Positions 1 to 8,457 of a stretch of DNA of 64,000 bases are shown piece after piece (position 1 is the first letter of the stretch; each line of letters begins with the position of its first letter). The position numbers and the translations under genes are program-made. The notes beneath the pieces are model-generated. The model did not search any database and had not been told where the DNA came from. It saw nothing but the letters and a program-made list of their open reading frames with translations. The DNA comes from Dechloromonas sp. CZR5 (GTDB taxonomy: Bacteria; Pseudomonadota; Gammaproteobacteria; Burkholderiales; Rhodocyclaceae). Location: positions 1 to 64,000 of the forward strand of contig NZ_VUYQ01000004.1 in the NCBI RefSeq assembly GCF_008711155.1, given 5' to 3'.

Positions 1-33
1 GCTTCCGCTCGCGAAAGTAGGTCAACGCCAGAC
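1..33 (+). rRNA. rrf: 5S rRNA, 3' end only
   Basis: The first bases match the conserved 3' end of bacterial 5S rRNA (GAAAGTAGGTCAACGCCAG region), and a strong intrinsic terminator follows within ten bases. This is where an rRNA operon would end, so a 16S-23S-5S operon probably lies to the left of the window. Only about the last third of the molecule's 3' arm is visible and its exact last base is approximate. Confidence 0.8.
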
Positions 34-41
34 TCCCATTC

Positions 42-76
42 AAAAACCCCGTTACTAATCCAGTAACGGGGTTTTT
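42..76. terminator. Intrinsic terminator after the rRNA operon
   Basis: A 15-bp perfect stem (AAAAACCCCGTTACT paired with AGTAACGGGGTTTTT) encloses a five-base loop and ends in a T run. The A run on the left arm lets it work in both directions. It lies between the rightward 5S gene and the leftward crotonase gene that converges on it, so it probably serves both. Confidence 0.9.
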
Positions 77-132
77 ACGCTTTAAAAAAAAGCCAGACTC
101 TGGTTGCAGCTGTGGAACAACTCCCCGTCCGA

Positions 133-954
133 TTAGGCTTGGAAGGTTGGTCGGCGGTCTTCGTGTTGTGCGGCCATACTTTCCCTGAGATCGCTCGATA
201 GCAGCATCGCAGCATTCCAGGTTGCGACGTAGTTCAATCCGTCGGCGACGCTGTGGTCACGGCTATAGTTCAGGATTTCCTTCGTGCCGCGAATGGCAAG
301 GGGGGATTTGCGACTGATGCTTGCCGCTATCTCCTGTACGCCCGCCAGTAGCGTTTCCCGGGACGGGAACATCCGGTTTGCCAGTCCAAGGGAAACGGCT
401 TCGTTTGCGTCGACCGTGCGTCCGGTGAAGGCCAGCTCACGAGCGATGCCGGCGCCGATCAGTCGTGGAAGTCGTTGAAGCGTTCCGACATCGGCAACCA
501 TGCCGATATCGATTTCCTTGATGGAAAACACGGCGTCACTGGTGATGTAACGCATGTCGCAGCAGGTGACAAGGTCGAGTGCTCCACCAATACAGGCGCC
601 ATGGATGGCCGCAAGAACAGGCTTTCGGCATTGCTCGATGCTGCTCAGGCAGCCTTGGAGGTCAAGGATGATGCGGCGCAGGGTTTCCCGGCTACGGGCA
701 CCGTCCGGATTGGCTATCTGTTGTTGGATTCCGCCCAGCATGCTGAGGTCTATGCCGGAACAGAAGTTCCTGCCTTCTCCGCTCAATATGGCAACGCGTA
801 CCTCTGGCGAGCAATCCACCCATTCGAAGGCCTGTCGTATTTCCTGCCACATCGTCTCGTTGAGGGCATTCGACTTGTCCGGGCGGTTCAGCCGGATGTC
901 AGCGACATGGTCGCTGAGAGCAAGCGCTATCGTATTGAACGCAGGAAGGTTCAT
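133..954 (-). CDS. Crotonase-family protein, dienoyl-CoA isomerase-like
   Basis: This 273-residue protein of the enoyl-CoA hydratase/isomerase superfamily has the oxyanion-hole segments (FCSGIDL near 64-70, HGACIGGALD near 118-127). The stretch KEIDIGMVADVGTLQRLP closely resembles eukaryotic ECH1. The three acidic residues used by delta3,5-delta2,4-dienoyl-CoA isomerases appear to be present as D127, E147 and D155. The family shifts double bonds in polyunsaturated acyl-CoAs before beta-oxidation. The ATG is preceded by AGGAGA. No other beta-oxidation genes are nearby, so the isomerase assignment rests on sequence alone; a hydratase is the alternative. Confidence 0.85.
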   Translation of the reverse strand: MNLPAFNTIALALSDHVADIRLNRPDKSNALNETMWQEIRQAFEWVDCSPEVRVAILSGEGRNFCSGIDLSMLGGIQQQIANPDGARSRETLRRIILDLQGCLSSIEQCRKPVLAAIHGACIGGALDLVTCCDMRYITSDAVFSIKEIDIGMVADVGTLQRLPRLIGAGIARELAFTGRTVDANEAVSLGLANRMFPSRETLLAGVQEIAASISRKSPLAIRGTKEILNYSRDHSVADGLNYVATWNAAMLLSSDLRESMAAQHEDRRPTFQA

Positions 955-1025
955 TGGGGTTTGTCTCCTAGGTTTTTATTCCTGGATGATACGCCAATCG
1001 ATTGGGTTCCCTACAACCCTAGGGA

Positions 1026-1229
1026 TCACGCCATGCTGGCAAGCGCAGAGGCAAGGTCGGCGTTGTCCTCTGGGACCTTGCCGGCCTGACTGTCTATTTC
1101 CACGATATATCCGGCAAGGCGCAACTGTTCCGCCCAATATTCGGTGTGCTGCCGAGAGGGATGCCATGGCCCATACTCAATGATGGGGCGCTCGGTTCCA
1201 TTGCGGTAGCGGGTGACAACGCGGTACAC
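1026..1229 (-). CDS. Small hypothetical protein
   Basis: This 67-residue soluble protein starts at GTG and is not one I recognise. It has no signal peptide, no membrane segment and no cysteines. The N-terminal half is rich in Arg, Tyr and Trp (RYRNGTERPIIEYGPWHPSR) and looks like a compact alpha/beta fold, while the C-terminus is acidic and alanine-rich. It lies between two leftward genes, with about 70 and 47 bases on either side. A gene is more likely than a chance frame because the amino-acid composition is balanced and overlapping frames look like shadows. Confidence 0.5.
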   Translation of the reverse strand: MYRVVTRYRNGTERPIIEYGPWHPSRQHTEYWAEQLRLAGYIVEIDSQAGKVPEDNADLASALASMA

Positions 1230-1276
1230 GATTCAACTCGGAGTTCTATGCGGAGTGTGCAGCCCTGACGGTGAGC

Positions 1277-1861
1277 TTACTCGGCGTTCTTGGCTTTCTG
1301 CCAGAGTACGTCGCCCCGTCCGCTGGCGCGATTGAGCAGTCGGCCAAGAATGAACAGCAGGTCGGATAGTCGGTTGATGAAGCGCCGGGCTTCTTCCGAA
1401 AGTGCTTCTGCTCCATGCAGTCGAACCATCGCACGTTCTGCACGTCGGCACACGGTTCGGCAGAGGTGGGCAACGGCGGCCGGGCGACTTCCGCCTGGCA
1501 GGATGAATTCCTTGAGCATGGGCAGATCCCGATTGAAGGTTTCAGCCAGTTCCTCGAGACGGGCAACTTGAGCCTCCTTCATGATGGCCATGCCGGGGAG
1601 GCAAAGTTCGCCGCCCAGATCGAACAGGTCATGCTGAATATCGAGCAAGGCAGCGCGGACAGGGTCTGGCAGTTCTTCGCAGAGCAGCAGTCCAATGGTC
1701 GAATTCAGTTCGTCCACCTCGCCGATGGCGTCGATACGGAGGCTGTCCTTGGTGGTTCGGCTACCATCGCCTAGCCCGGTGGTTCCGCCATCTCCGGTAC
1801 GGGTAACAATTTTGGAAAGGCGGTTTCCCTTGCGTTCGTTGGCGTTGCTCTTCTCACTCAC
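1277..1861 (-). CDS. pduO: Cob(I)alamin adenosyltransferase, PduO type
   Basis: This 194-residue enzyme transfers the adenosyl group of ATP to cob(I)alamin to make coenzyme B12. The PduO family signatures are present: TRTGDGGTTGLGDGSR near 21-36 (ATP-binding loop), the helix carrying IGEVDELNS, and RRAERAMVRL followed by INRLSDLLFILGRLLNR near the C-terminus. The start is GTG with AAGGAG about eight bases upstream, and a TATAAT-like -10 element lies at 1885-1890 on this strand. It diverges from hyi across about 60 bases. It may salvage cobalamin for a B12-dependent enzyme elsewhere; no cobalamin riboswitch was seen in the short upstream gap. Confidence 0.9.
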   Translation of the reverse strand: MSEKSNANERKGNRLSKIVTRTGDGGTTGLGDGSRTTKDSLRIDAIGEVDELNSTIGLLLCEELPDPVRAALLDIQHDLFDLGGELCLPGMAIMKEAQVARLEELAETFNRDLPMLKEFILPGGSRPAAVAHLCRTVCRRAERAMVRLHGAEALSEEARRFINRLSDLLFILGRLLNRASGRGDVLWQKAKNAE

Positions 1862-1921
1862 GATGTTTCTCCTTGTAGGTGCAGATTATACTGACAGGCC
1901 GTGCGAGAGACCGTCCTGCCC

Positions 1922-2695
1922 ATGCCAAAGTTCGCTGCCAACCTCAGTTTCCTGTTCACCGAGCATGCATTCCGGGAGCGTTTTCGTCTTGCCGCCGCGG
2001 CCGGTTTTCAGGGCGTCGAGTATCTCTTCCCCTACGACTGGCCCGCCCGTGAGCTTGCCGAGTGCTTGAAGGCGGCTGATGTGGAACAGGTGTTGTTTAA
2101 CCTTCCTCCCGGCGATTGGGCCAATGGCGAGCGTGGACTGGCATGTTTGCCCGGACGTCAGGGAGAGTTTTCGGAAGGCGTCGAACAGGCTTTGAACTAT
2201 GCGATGCTCCTTGATTGCGAGCGGGTTCATTGCATGGCGGGTTTGCGTCCATGGGGTGTTGCCGAGGCTGAGTTGGAGGCGATTTATATCGCCAACTTGC
2301 GCCATGCCGCCGACCGTTTTGCAACTGTCGGAACCACCGTCATGGTCGAGCCGATCAACAGCCGGATCGATATTCCCGGATACTGGCTGGACGATATCGA
2401 CAAGTCCCTCCGGCTGATCGAACGTATCGACCGCAGCAACGTCAGGCTGCAGCTCGATCTTTATCACGCACAGATTATCCGGGGCGATCTGGCGCGCACG
2501 ATAGAAGAGAATATCGATCTGATCGGGCATGTCCAGATCGCGGACAATCCCGGACGCCACGAACCGGGCACGGGCGAGATTCACTATCCTTTCCTGTTCT
2601 CGCTGCTGGATCGTCTGGGTTATGCGGGGTGGGTCGGGTGCGAATACAAACCACTGGCCACGACCGAAGCCGGGCTCGGCTGGTTGCCTCGGTGA
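1922..2695 (+). CDS. hyi: Hydroxypyruvate isomerase family protein
   Basis: This TIM-barrel protein of about 257 residues belongs to the xylose-isomerase-like Hyi/OtnI family, which interconverts hydroxypyruvate and tartronate semialdehyde or 2-oxo-tetronates. It begins PKFAANLSFLF, the usual family start, so I chose the ATG at 1922 over the GTG at 1901. Expected metal and acid/base residues are visible in VEPINSR, QLDLYH, QIADNPGRHEPGTGEI and GCEYKP. It sits upstream of glcD-E-F on the same strand, 150 bases away, which fits glyoxylate/glycerate metabolism. The substrate cannot be settled from sequence. Confidence 0.88.
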   Translation: MPKFAANLSFLFTEHAFRERFRLAAAAGFQGVEYLFPYDWPARELAECLKAADVEQVLFNLPPGDWANGERGLACLPGRQGEFSEGVEQALNYAMLLDCERVHCMAGLRPWGVAEAELEAIYIANLRHAADRFATVGTTVMVEPINSRIDIPGYWLDDIDKSLRLIERIDRSNVRLQLDLYHAQIIRGDLARTIEENIDLIGHVQIADNPGRHEPGTGEIHYPFLFSLLDRLGYAGWVGCEYKPLATTEAGLGWLPR

Positions 2696-2845
2696 GCTTG
2701 GGCACGATACTTCGCGACGGCGGCGGGAGGCTCGCCGATAGTGATGCGTGTTATTGTTTTCTGCTCCGGGCGATCTGCCGTTCGTCCGGGCCAAAACCTA
2801 CCACTGCCGATGATCCTCATCCCCTTCTGATCAGGTGAAGCCGCC

Positions 2846-4333
2846 ATGATGAGTGCAATGAACGACACCCCGTTTTCGGTCGACAAGGATGCTCTGCTCA
2901 GGCGCCTGCGACTCTATCTGCCTCCTCGTTGCCTGCTCGCCGACGAGGAGGATTTGCGCCCGTATGAATGCGATGGACTGACGGCATTCCGCGAACTGCC
3001 GCTGGTGGTTTGTTTGCCCGAGAACGAAGGGCAGGTGATCGACATTCTGCGCACCTGTCATCAGCTGGGCGTTCCGGTAGTGGCTCGCGGTGCCGGTACC
3101 GGGCTTTCGGGCGGTGCGATGCCCCACGCCCACGGTGTCGTGCTGTCGCTGGCACGCTTCAACAGGATTCTGCGCGTCGACCCGCTGGCCCGGCTGGCCG
3201 TGGTCCAACCCGGGGTGCGCAACCTTGCCGTCTCCGAGGCGGCGGCGCCGCATGGCCTGTATTACGCCCCCGATCCGTCGTCTCAGATTGCTTGCACGCT
3301 GGGCGGGAATGTGGCGGAAAACTCGGGCGGCGTGCACTGCCTGAAGTACGGCCTGACCGTCCACAACGTACTGCGTATCCGCGTGGTCAGTATCGAGGGC
3401 GAAGTTTTCGAGATGGGCTCGGAAGGTCCCGATTCGCCGGGTTACGACATGCTGGCGCTGTTCATCGGTTCGGAAGGGATGCTGGGCGTGGTGACCGAGG
3501 TGACCGTCAAGCTGGTTCCCAAACCGGAACTGGCGCAGGTTGTCATGGCCTCGTTTGCCGATGTGGCCAAGGCCGGCGACGCGGTCGCCGCCATTATTGC
3601 CGCCGGCATCATTCCGGCCGGTCTGGAAATGATGGACAAGCCGGCGACGGCGGCGGTCGAGCCCTTCGTGAAGGCCGGCTACGATCTGGATGCCGAGGCC
3701 ATCCTGCTCTGCGAATCGGACGGTACGCCGGAAGAGGTGGCTGAGGAGATCGCCCGCGTCACCAATGTGCTGAAAGAGGCGGGGGCCAGCAACATCAGCG
3801 TTTCGCAGTCGGAGGCCGAACGCCTTCGTTTCTGGGCCGGACGCAAGGCAGCCTTCCCGGCGGTTGGAAGGATCACGCCGGACTACTATTGCATGGACGG
3901 CACCATTCCGCGCAAGCGGCTGGCCGAGATGCTGTCGGCCATTGCCGACATGGAACGCAAATACGGACTGCGCTGTGCCAACGTCTTTCACGCCGGGGAT
4001 GGCAACCTCCATCCGCTGATCATGTACGACGCTTCGGAACCGGGAAACTGGGAAAGGGCCGAGGCTTTCGGCGCCGAAATACTCGAGCTCTCGGTGGCGC
4101 TGGGCGGGTCGATCACGGGCGAGCACGGCGTGGGCATCGAAAAAATCAATCAGATGTGCGTCCAGTATGCGACGCCGGAACTCGATGCCTTTCGCGGCAT
4201 CAAGCACGCTTTCGATGAGCAGGGGCTGCTCAACCCAGGCAAGGCCGTGCCCAGCCTGCATCGCTGCGCCGAGTACGGCCGTATGCACGTGCATCGCGGG
4301 CAACTCAAGTTTCCGGAACTGGAGCGTTTCTGA
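2846..4333 (+). CDS. glcD: Glycolate oxidase FAD subunit GlcD
   Basis: This 495-residue flavoprotein oxidises glycolate to glyoxylate as part of the GlcDEF complex. The N-terminal half carries the FAD-binding type-4 (PCMH) fold with PVVARGAGTGLSGGAMP near 77-93 and the glycine-rich GGNVAENSGG. The C-terminal half holds the cap and the conserved NVFHAGDGNLHPL and GEHGVGIEK motifs with metal and substrate histidines. The length is normal for the family. The stop TGA overlaps the ATG of glcE by one base, a sign of translational coupling. An MMSAMNDTPF start is used; an ATG three codons later is also possible. Confidence 0.97.
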   Translation: MMSAMNDTPFSVDKDALLRRLRLYLPPRCLLADEEDLRPYECDGLTAFRELPLVVCLPENEGQVIDILRTCHQLGVPVVARGAGTGLSGGAMPHAHGVVLSLARFNRILRVDPLARLAVVQPGVRNLAVSEAAAPHGLYYAPDPSSQIACTLGGNVAENSGGVHCLKYGLTVHNVLRIRVVSIEGEVFEMGSEGPDSPGYDMLALFIGSEGMLGVVTEVTVKLVPKPELAQVVMASFADVAKAGDAVAAIIAAGIIPAGLEMMDKPATAAVEPFVKAGYDLDAEAILLCESDGTPEEVAEEIARVTNVLKEAGASNISVSQSEAERLRFWAGRKAAFPAVGRITPDYYCMDGTIPRKRLAEMLSAIADMERKYGLRCANVFHAGDGNLHPLIMYDASEPGNWERAEAFGAEILELSVALGGSITGEHGVGIEKINQMCVQYATPELDAFRGIKHAFDEQGLLNPGKAVPSLHRCAEYGRMHVHRGQLKFPELERF

Positions 4334-5382
4334 TGACACTCGACGAGATCGTTCAGGCAGTCAGGACGGCGCACGACAGCCAGTCCGCCTTGCGTATTCG
4401 CGGCGCCGGCAGCAAGGATTTCTATGGCGGGATGCTGTCCGGAGAACTCCTCGATGTCGGCGGATACCGTGGCATCGTGGCTTACGAACCGACCGAACTG
4501 TATATCACGGCCCGCTGCGGCACGCCGCTGGCCGAGATTGAAGCGGCTCTGGCGGAGCAAGGGCAGTTGCTGGCGTTCGAGCCGCCACGCTTTTCGGGAG
4601 CAAGCATTGGCGGCTGCGTAGCGGCTGGCCTGTCCGGTCCGCGTCGGTCGCAAGCGGGGGCCGTGCGCGATTTCATGCTCGGGGCCAGGTTGGTCGACGG
4701 CGCCGGGCAGGTGCTCAATTTCGGTGGACAGGTCATGAAGAACGTTGCCGGCTATGACGTTTCGCGCCTGCTGGCCGGCAGCTTGGGTACCCTAGGAGTA
4801 CTGGCCGAGGTCACCCTGAAAGTACTGCCACGTCCGACGGCGGAACAGACGCTGGTGTTTGCGATGGATGCCGATGAAGCGATTTCCCGCTTGAATCTCT
4901 GGGGTGGACAGCCATTGCCGATATCCGCTTCGTTCTGGCACGACGGGCAACTCTGGCTGCGCCTCTCCGGCGCAAGGGCTGCGGTCGATGCGGCGATGCG
5001 CAAGCTGGGCGGCACTGAGGTGGCTGACGGCGGCAGTTTATGGGCGTCAGTGCGCGAACAGACGCATCCGGCGTTCACCGCTGACATCCTGTGGCGTCTG
5101 GCGCTGCCGTCGACTGCCGGCGACCCCGGTTTGGCCGGCTTGCGCGCCATCGAATGGGGCGGTGCGCTGCGTTGGTATGCCGGGGAGCAGGAGGCCGCAC
5201 GAGGAGCGGCCGCTCGTCTGGGCGGCCATGCGACGCTCTATCGCTCTCCCGAGTCGCTGCGCTGCCTGGAGGGTGCATTTGCCCCGCTGTCTCCGGCCAT
5301 GCTGGCGCTGCACCGGCGCCTCAAAAAATCCTTCGACCCGAAGGGCATCCTGAATCCAGGGCGTTTGTACGCGGAGTTCTGA
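4333..5382 (+). CDS. glcE: Glycolate oxidase subunit GlcE
   Basis: This 349-residue FAD-binding subunit is a shortened homologue of GlcD. It has the same PCMH core (RIRGAGSKDFYGG near 21-33, GGCVAAGLSGPRRSQAG near 93-109, VMKNVAGYDVSRLLAGS near 135-151) and ends FDPKGILNPGRLY, typical of the family. It works with GlcD and the iron-sulfur subunit GlcF to oxidise glycolate at the membrane. It overlaps both neighbours by a single base (TGATG), so the three subunits are almost certainly made from one transcript. Confidence 0.96.
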   Translation: MTLDEIVQAVRTAHDSQSALRIRGAGSKDFYGGMLSGELLDVGGYRGIVAYEPTELYITARCGTPLAEIEAALAEQGQLLAFEPPRFSGASIGGCVAAGLSGPRRSQAGAVRDFMLGARLVDGAGQVLNFGGQVMKNVAGYDVSRLLAGSLGTLGVLAEVTLKVLPRPTAEQTLVFAMDADEAISRLNLWGGQPLPISASFWHDGQLWLRLSGARAAVDAAMRKLGGTEVADGGSLWASVREQTHPAFTADILWRLALPSTAGDPGLAGLRAIEWGGALRWYAGEQEAARGAAARLGGHATLYRSPESLRCLEGAFAPLSPAMLALHRRLKKSFDPKGILNPGRLYAEF

Positions 5383-6617
5383 TGGATACCAAACTCACCG
5401 ACGAACTGCGGGCAACCCATGCCGGGCGGGTGGCCGAGGAGATTCTGCGCAAATGCGTGCATTGCGGCTTCTGTACGGCAACCTGTCCGACATATCAACT
5501 GCTGGGCGACGAGTTGGACGGTCCGCGGGGCCGTATCTACCTGATCAAGCAGGTGCTTGAAGGCAAGCCGGTCAGCGAGAAGACACGGACGCATCTCGAT
5601 CGTTGCTTGACCTGCCGCTCCTGCGAAACGACCTGCCCATCCGGTGTCAAATACAGTCATTTGCTTGACGTCGGCCGCATGGTGGTGGAGGAAAAACTGC
5701 CTCGCCGCCTGGGTGACCGACTGACGCGCGCGTTGCTCAAGACGGTCCTCCCGAACCCGGCACTGTTTGCTTCGGCCGTTGCCGTGGGGCGGGTGATGAA
5801 GCCGCTGTTGCCTGCAGCACTTGCCGACAAACTGCCGCCGGCGATGCCTGCAGCCCGCCCGTGGCCGGCAGGCAAGGCGCACAGCCGACGGATGCTCGTG
5901 CTTGCCGGTTGCGTCCAGCCATCGCTGGCACCGAATACCAACGCGGCACTGGCGCGTGTGCTGGATCGTCTCGATGTCACGCTGTTCGAAGAGGGCAAGG
6001 CCGGTTGCTGTGGCGCCGTGCGTTTTCACCTCAACGCGCAGGATGATGGCAAAGCCGACATGCGCCGCAATATCGATGCCTGGTGGCCGCATGTCGAGGC
6101 CGGGGTCGAGGCGATCGTGGTCACCGCGTCGGGTTGTGGCGTTCAGGTCCGGGATTATGGACATCTCCTCGCCGATGATCCTGCCTATGCTGAAAAAGCG
6201 CAGCGCATCAGCACGCTTTGTCGCGATCCAGCCGAGATTCTTGCGGCAGAAACGGATACACTGTTGCCGCTTTTCGCTGCATGTGCGGGCGAGCGGGGTA
6301 GGTTGGCGTTTCATTCCCCTTGCACCTTGCAGCATGGATTGAAAATTCGCGGTGTGATCGAAATGCTGTTACAGGCGGCTGGCTACGTTTTGACCGCGGT
6401 ACCCGATGCGCATCTTTGTTGCGGTTCGGCGGGTACCTATTCGGTGTTGCAGCCAGAGTTGGCGGGCCGTCTGCGCGACAACAAGCTGCATGCGCTACAG
6501 CTCGGCGAGCCTGCTCGGATCGCGACCGCGAACATCGGCTGCCTGACGCATCTGCAAGCTGGATGCAGCCTGCCGGTCAGGCACTGGATAGAACTGATAG
6601 ATGAGGGTTTGGCGTGA
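5382..6617 (+). CDS. glcF: Glycolate oxidase iron-sulfur subunit GlcF
   Basis: This protein of about 411 residues passes electrons from GlcD/E to the quinone pool. Two 4Fe-4S ferredoxin motifs lie near the N-terminus (CVHCGFCTATCP and CLTCRSCETTCP). Two CCG-type cysteine-rich domains follow (KAGCCGAVRFH and HLCCGSAGTY). I start it at the ATG at 5382, which overlaps the glcE stop by one base; the reading frame is open further upstream, but that part lies inside glcE and has no ferredoxin sequence. Its own stop overlaps the next start in the same TGATG way. Confidence 0.97.
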   Translation: MDTKLTDELRATHAGRVAEEILRKCVHCGFCTATCPTYQLLGDELDGPRGRIYLIKQVLEGKPVSEKTRTHLDRCLTCRSCETTCPSGVKYSHLLDVGRMVVEEKLPRRLGDRLTRALLKTVLPNPALFASAVAVGRVMKPLLPAALADKLPPAMPAARPWPAGKAHSRRMLVLAGCVQPSLAPNTNAALARVLDRLDVTLFEEGKAGCCGAVRFHLNAQDDGKADMRRNIDAWWPHVEAGVEAIVVTASGCGVQVRDYGHLLADDPAYAEKAQRISTLCRDPAEILAAETDTLLPLFAACAGERGRLAFHSPCTLQHGLKIRGVIEMLLQAAGYVLTAVPDAHLCCGSAGTYSVLQPELAGRLRDNKLHALQLGEPARIATANIGCLTHLQAGCSLPVRHWIELIDEGLA

Positions 6618-7513
6618 TGGCTGAGGTCGGAAATTCCGTTTTCGAGATTACGAAATCACTGGATGAGCAGGGGGTAGGGCGGATCAAGCGGTTGCTTGAG
6701 GGCGGTGTGAAGATTCCCCCTCAGCCGCGTGTTCTTGATGAGTTGCGCAAGCTGATGGCGCGCAAGGAAATGGATGTCCGTCTGCTGGCTCGTGTCATCA
6801 ACCAGGATCCCGGGCTGACGGCGATACTGTTCAAGATCGTGGGGAATTCCGCGTATCGCCAGCATCCCCCGATGAGTACGGTTGAGGAAATTCTCCATGC
6901 CGTCGGCGTGCGCCAGACTTTCAATCTGGTGCAGGCCATTTCGCTCGCCGGACTTGGGGCGATCAAGAAGAACCGCCAAGTCTACGAGGCTTTCTGGGCG
7001 CGTTCGCATACCATCGCCCAACTGGCCATGCTGATTGCCGACGAGCGTATTGCCGTGTGCAATATCTTCCCTGACCAGGCCTATCTGGCCGGTATATTCC
7101 ACGACTGCGGCGTGCCGCTATTGATGCAGCGCTTCCCGACCTACTGCGCCGAAATGCAGCTCGGTGCACCGGGGCAGTGGATAGACATCGCCGAGGAGGA
7201 CCGCAAGTTCAACGCCGATCATTGCGTGGTCGGCTATCTGGTCGCCCGCCACTGGTGCCTGCCGGAATTCATCTGCGACGCCATTCGCTACCATCATTCG
7301 ATCAACGAGCTGGGTGCCCATGAGGCGCGCAGCATGGTCGCCATCCTGCAGCTGGCCATCGAGATACATTGCGTCGACCAGCGCATGGACAACCCGGAAT
7401 GGGATGCCATTCGCGGCGATGTGCTGCCCGAGCTGGGGCTGAGCGACGATACCTTACCGGAGTTCGTGGATATCATCCTCGAGCGTTTTCAGGGGGTTGC
7501 CAATGCCTCCTGA
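6617..7513 (+). CDS. HDOD domain signalling protein
   Basis: This 298-residue protein is built around an HDOD domain (about residues 30-230), a metal-independent relative of HD phosphohydrolases found in bacterial signalling proteins. IPPQPRVLDELRKL and LARVINQDPGLTAILFKIVNSA-type sequence mark its start. Later segments such as GIFHDCGVPLLMQRF and VVGYLVARHWCLPEFICDAIRYHH keep the overall HD-like layout. The ATG at 6617 overlaps the glcF stop; a GTG one codon earlier is possible. Being coupled to glcF suggests co-expression with glycolate oxidation, but its target is unknown. Confidence 0.88.
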   Translation: MAEVGNSVFEITKSLDEQGVGRIKRLLEGGVKIPPQPRVLDELRKLMARKEMDVRLLARVINQDPGLTAILFKIVGNSAYRQHPPMSTVEEILHAVGVRQTFNLVQAISLAGLGAIKKNRQVYEAFWARSHTIAQLAMLIADERIAVCNIFPDQAYLAGIFHDCGVPLLMQRFPTYCAEMQLGAPGQWIDIAEEDRKFNADHCVVGYLVARHWCLPEFICDAIRYHHSINELGAHEARSMVAILQLAIEIHCVDQRMDNPEWDAIRGDVLPELGLSDDTLPEFVDIILERFQGVANAS

Positions 7514-7594
7514 GCGCTTGGAAACCGACGTTGCAACAGTGTTAATCGAGCTTTTTGCCTTTCGTGATAACCTGTTGCTTCAAAGGGAGGTGGG

Positions 7595-8395
7595 ATGTCG
7601 ATAGCTGTCGACGCGTGCGCTGCGCAACATCAAGGGGATCGCAAGGAACAGCAGGATCGTGTGGCGATTCTGGCTCATGCCCGCCGCAAGGGCGTGGCGC
7701 TTGCCGTGGTCGCTGACGGCATGGGAGGGCACACCGGCGGCGCCCTGGCTGCCGAGCAGGTCATCCATACCGCGAAAACCAATCTGGACCACTTTCTCGG
7801 TGCCGACGAATGCCCGCAAGGCATGCTGGAAAACAGCATGGCCGAGGCACACACCATGATCAAGGCGTCGCGTTTCATCAACGAAATGGACCCGCACAGT
7901 ACGGCGGTCATGCTGTTGCTCCAGCCGGGGCGGGTTACCTGGGGGCATTGTGGTGATAGTCGCTTGTATCATTTCCGGGGTAATCAACTGATTCGCCGGA
8001 CGGTGGATCACTCCTACGTCGAGCACCTCCTGGCGTCAGGAAAAATCACTGCCGAACAGGCGCTTACGCATCCCAACCGCAATGTCCTGCTGGCCTCGCT
8101 GGGGGGGCAGGATGAGCCCAAGATCACGCTCGATGAGGTGACTGAACTGACTGCCGGCGATTCCTTCGTCTTGTGTTCGGACGGTTTGTGGGCTTACTTC
8201 GACGATCGCGAACTGGGCACGCTGGTGGCCGAGAATTCGGCGCGCCAGGCCTGCGAAATCCTGATCGACAAGGCGCGGCAGCGGGCCAATGGCGGCGGGG
8301 ATAACCTGTCGCTGGCTGTTATCAAACTGATCGAGGCGCTGCCGCCCAAGAAACCGGCACCACCGCCTGGCTTTGTGCCTCGTTCCCGGCCCTGA
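7595..8395 (+). CDS. PP2C-family serine/threonine phosphatase
   Basis: This 266-residue Stp1/PphA-type phosphatase has the metal-binding motifs of the family: GDRKEQQD near 14-21, VVADGMGGHTGG near 38-49, WGHCGDSRLY near 112-121, FVLCSDGLW near 190-198 and GGDNLSLAVI near 237-246. It would remove phosphate from Ser/Thr residues using two metal ions. A GGAGG ribosome site precedes the ATG. The C-terminus is a short proline-rich tail. No Hanks-type kinase is adjacent, so its partner must be elsewhere. An inverted-repeat terminator follows. Confidence 0.93.
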   Translation: MSIAVDACAAQHQGDRKEQQDRVAILAHARRKGVALAVVADGMGGHTGGALAAEQVIHTAKTNLDHFLGADECPQGMLENSMAEAHTMIKASRFINEMDPHSTAVMLLLQPGRVTWGHCGDSRLYHFRGNQLIRRTVDHSYVEHLLASGKITAEQALTHPNRNVLLASLGGQDEPKITLDEVTELTAGDSFVLCSDGLWAYFDDRELGTLVAENSARQACEILIDKARQRANGGGDNLSLAVIKLIEALPPKKPAPPPGFVPRSRP

Positions 8396-8413
8396 TCGAC
8401 GGGACATGAAAAG

Positions 8414-8442
8414 AAAAACGGCGCCTGGATGGCGCCGTTTTT
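8414..8442. terminator. Bidirectional intrinsic terminator
   Basis: A 12-bp perfect stem (AAAAACGGCGCC with GGCGCCGTTTTT, five-base loop) lies between the convergent phosphatase and rhlE genes. A runs on one arm and T runs on the other allow termination of both transcripts. Confidence 0.92.
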
Positions 8443-8457
8443 GTATGCTGGCTACTC

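Noticed and set aside
1862-1921. Possible cobalamin riboswitch upstream of the adenosyltransferase
   Set aside because: The gap is only about 60 bases, too short for the usual riboswitch of about 200 bases, and no B12-box-like sequence was seen.
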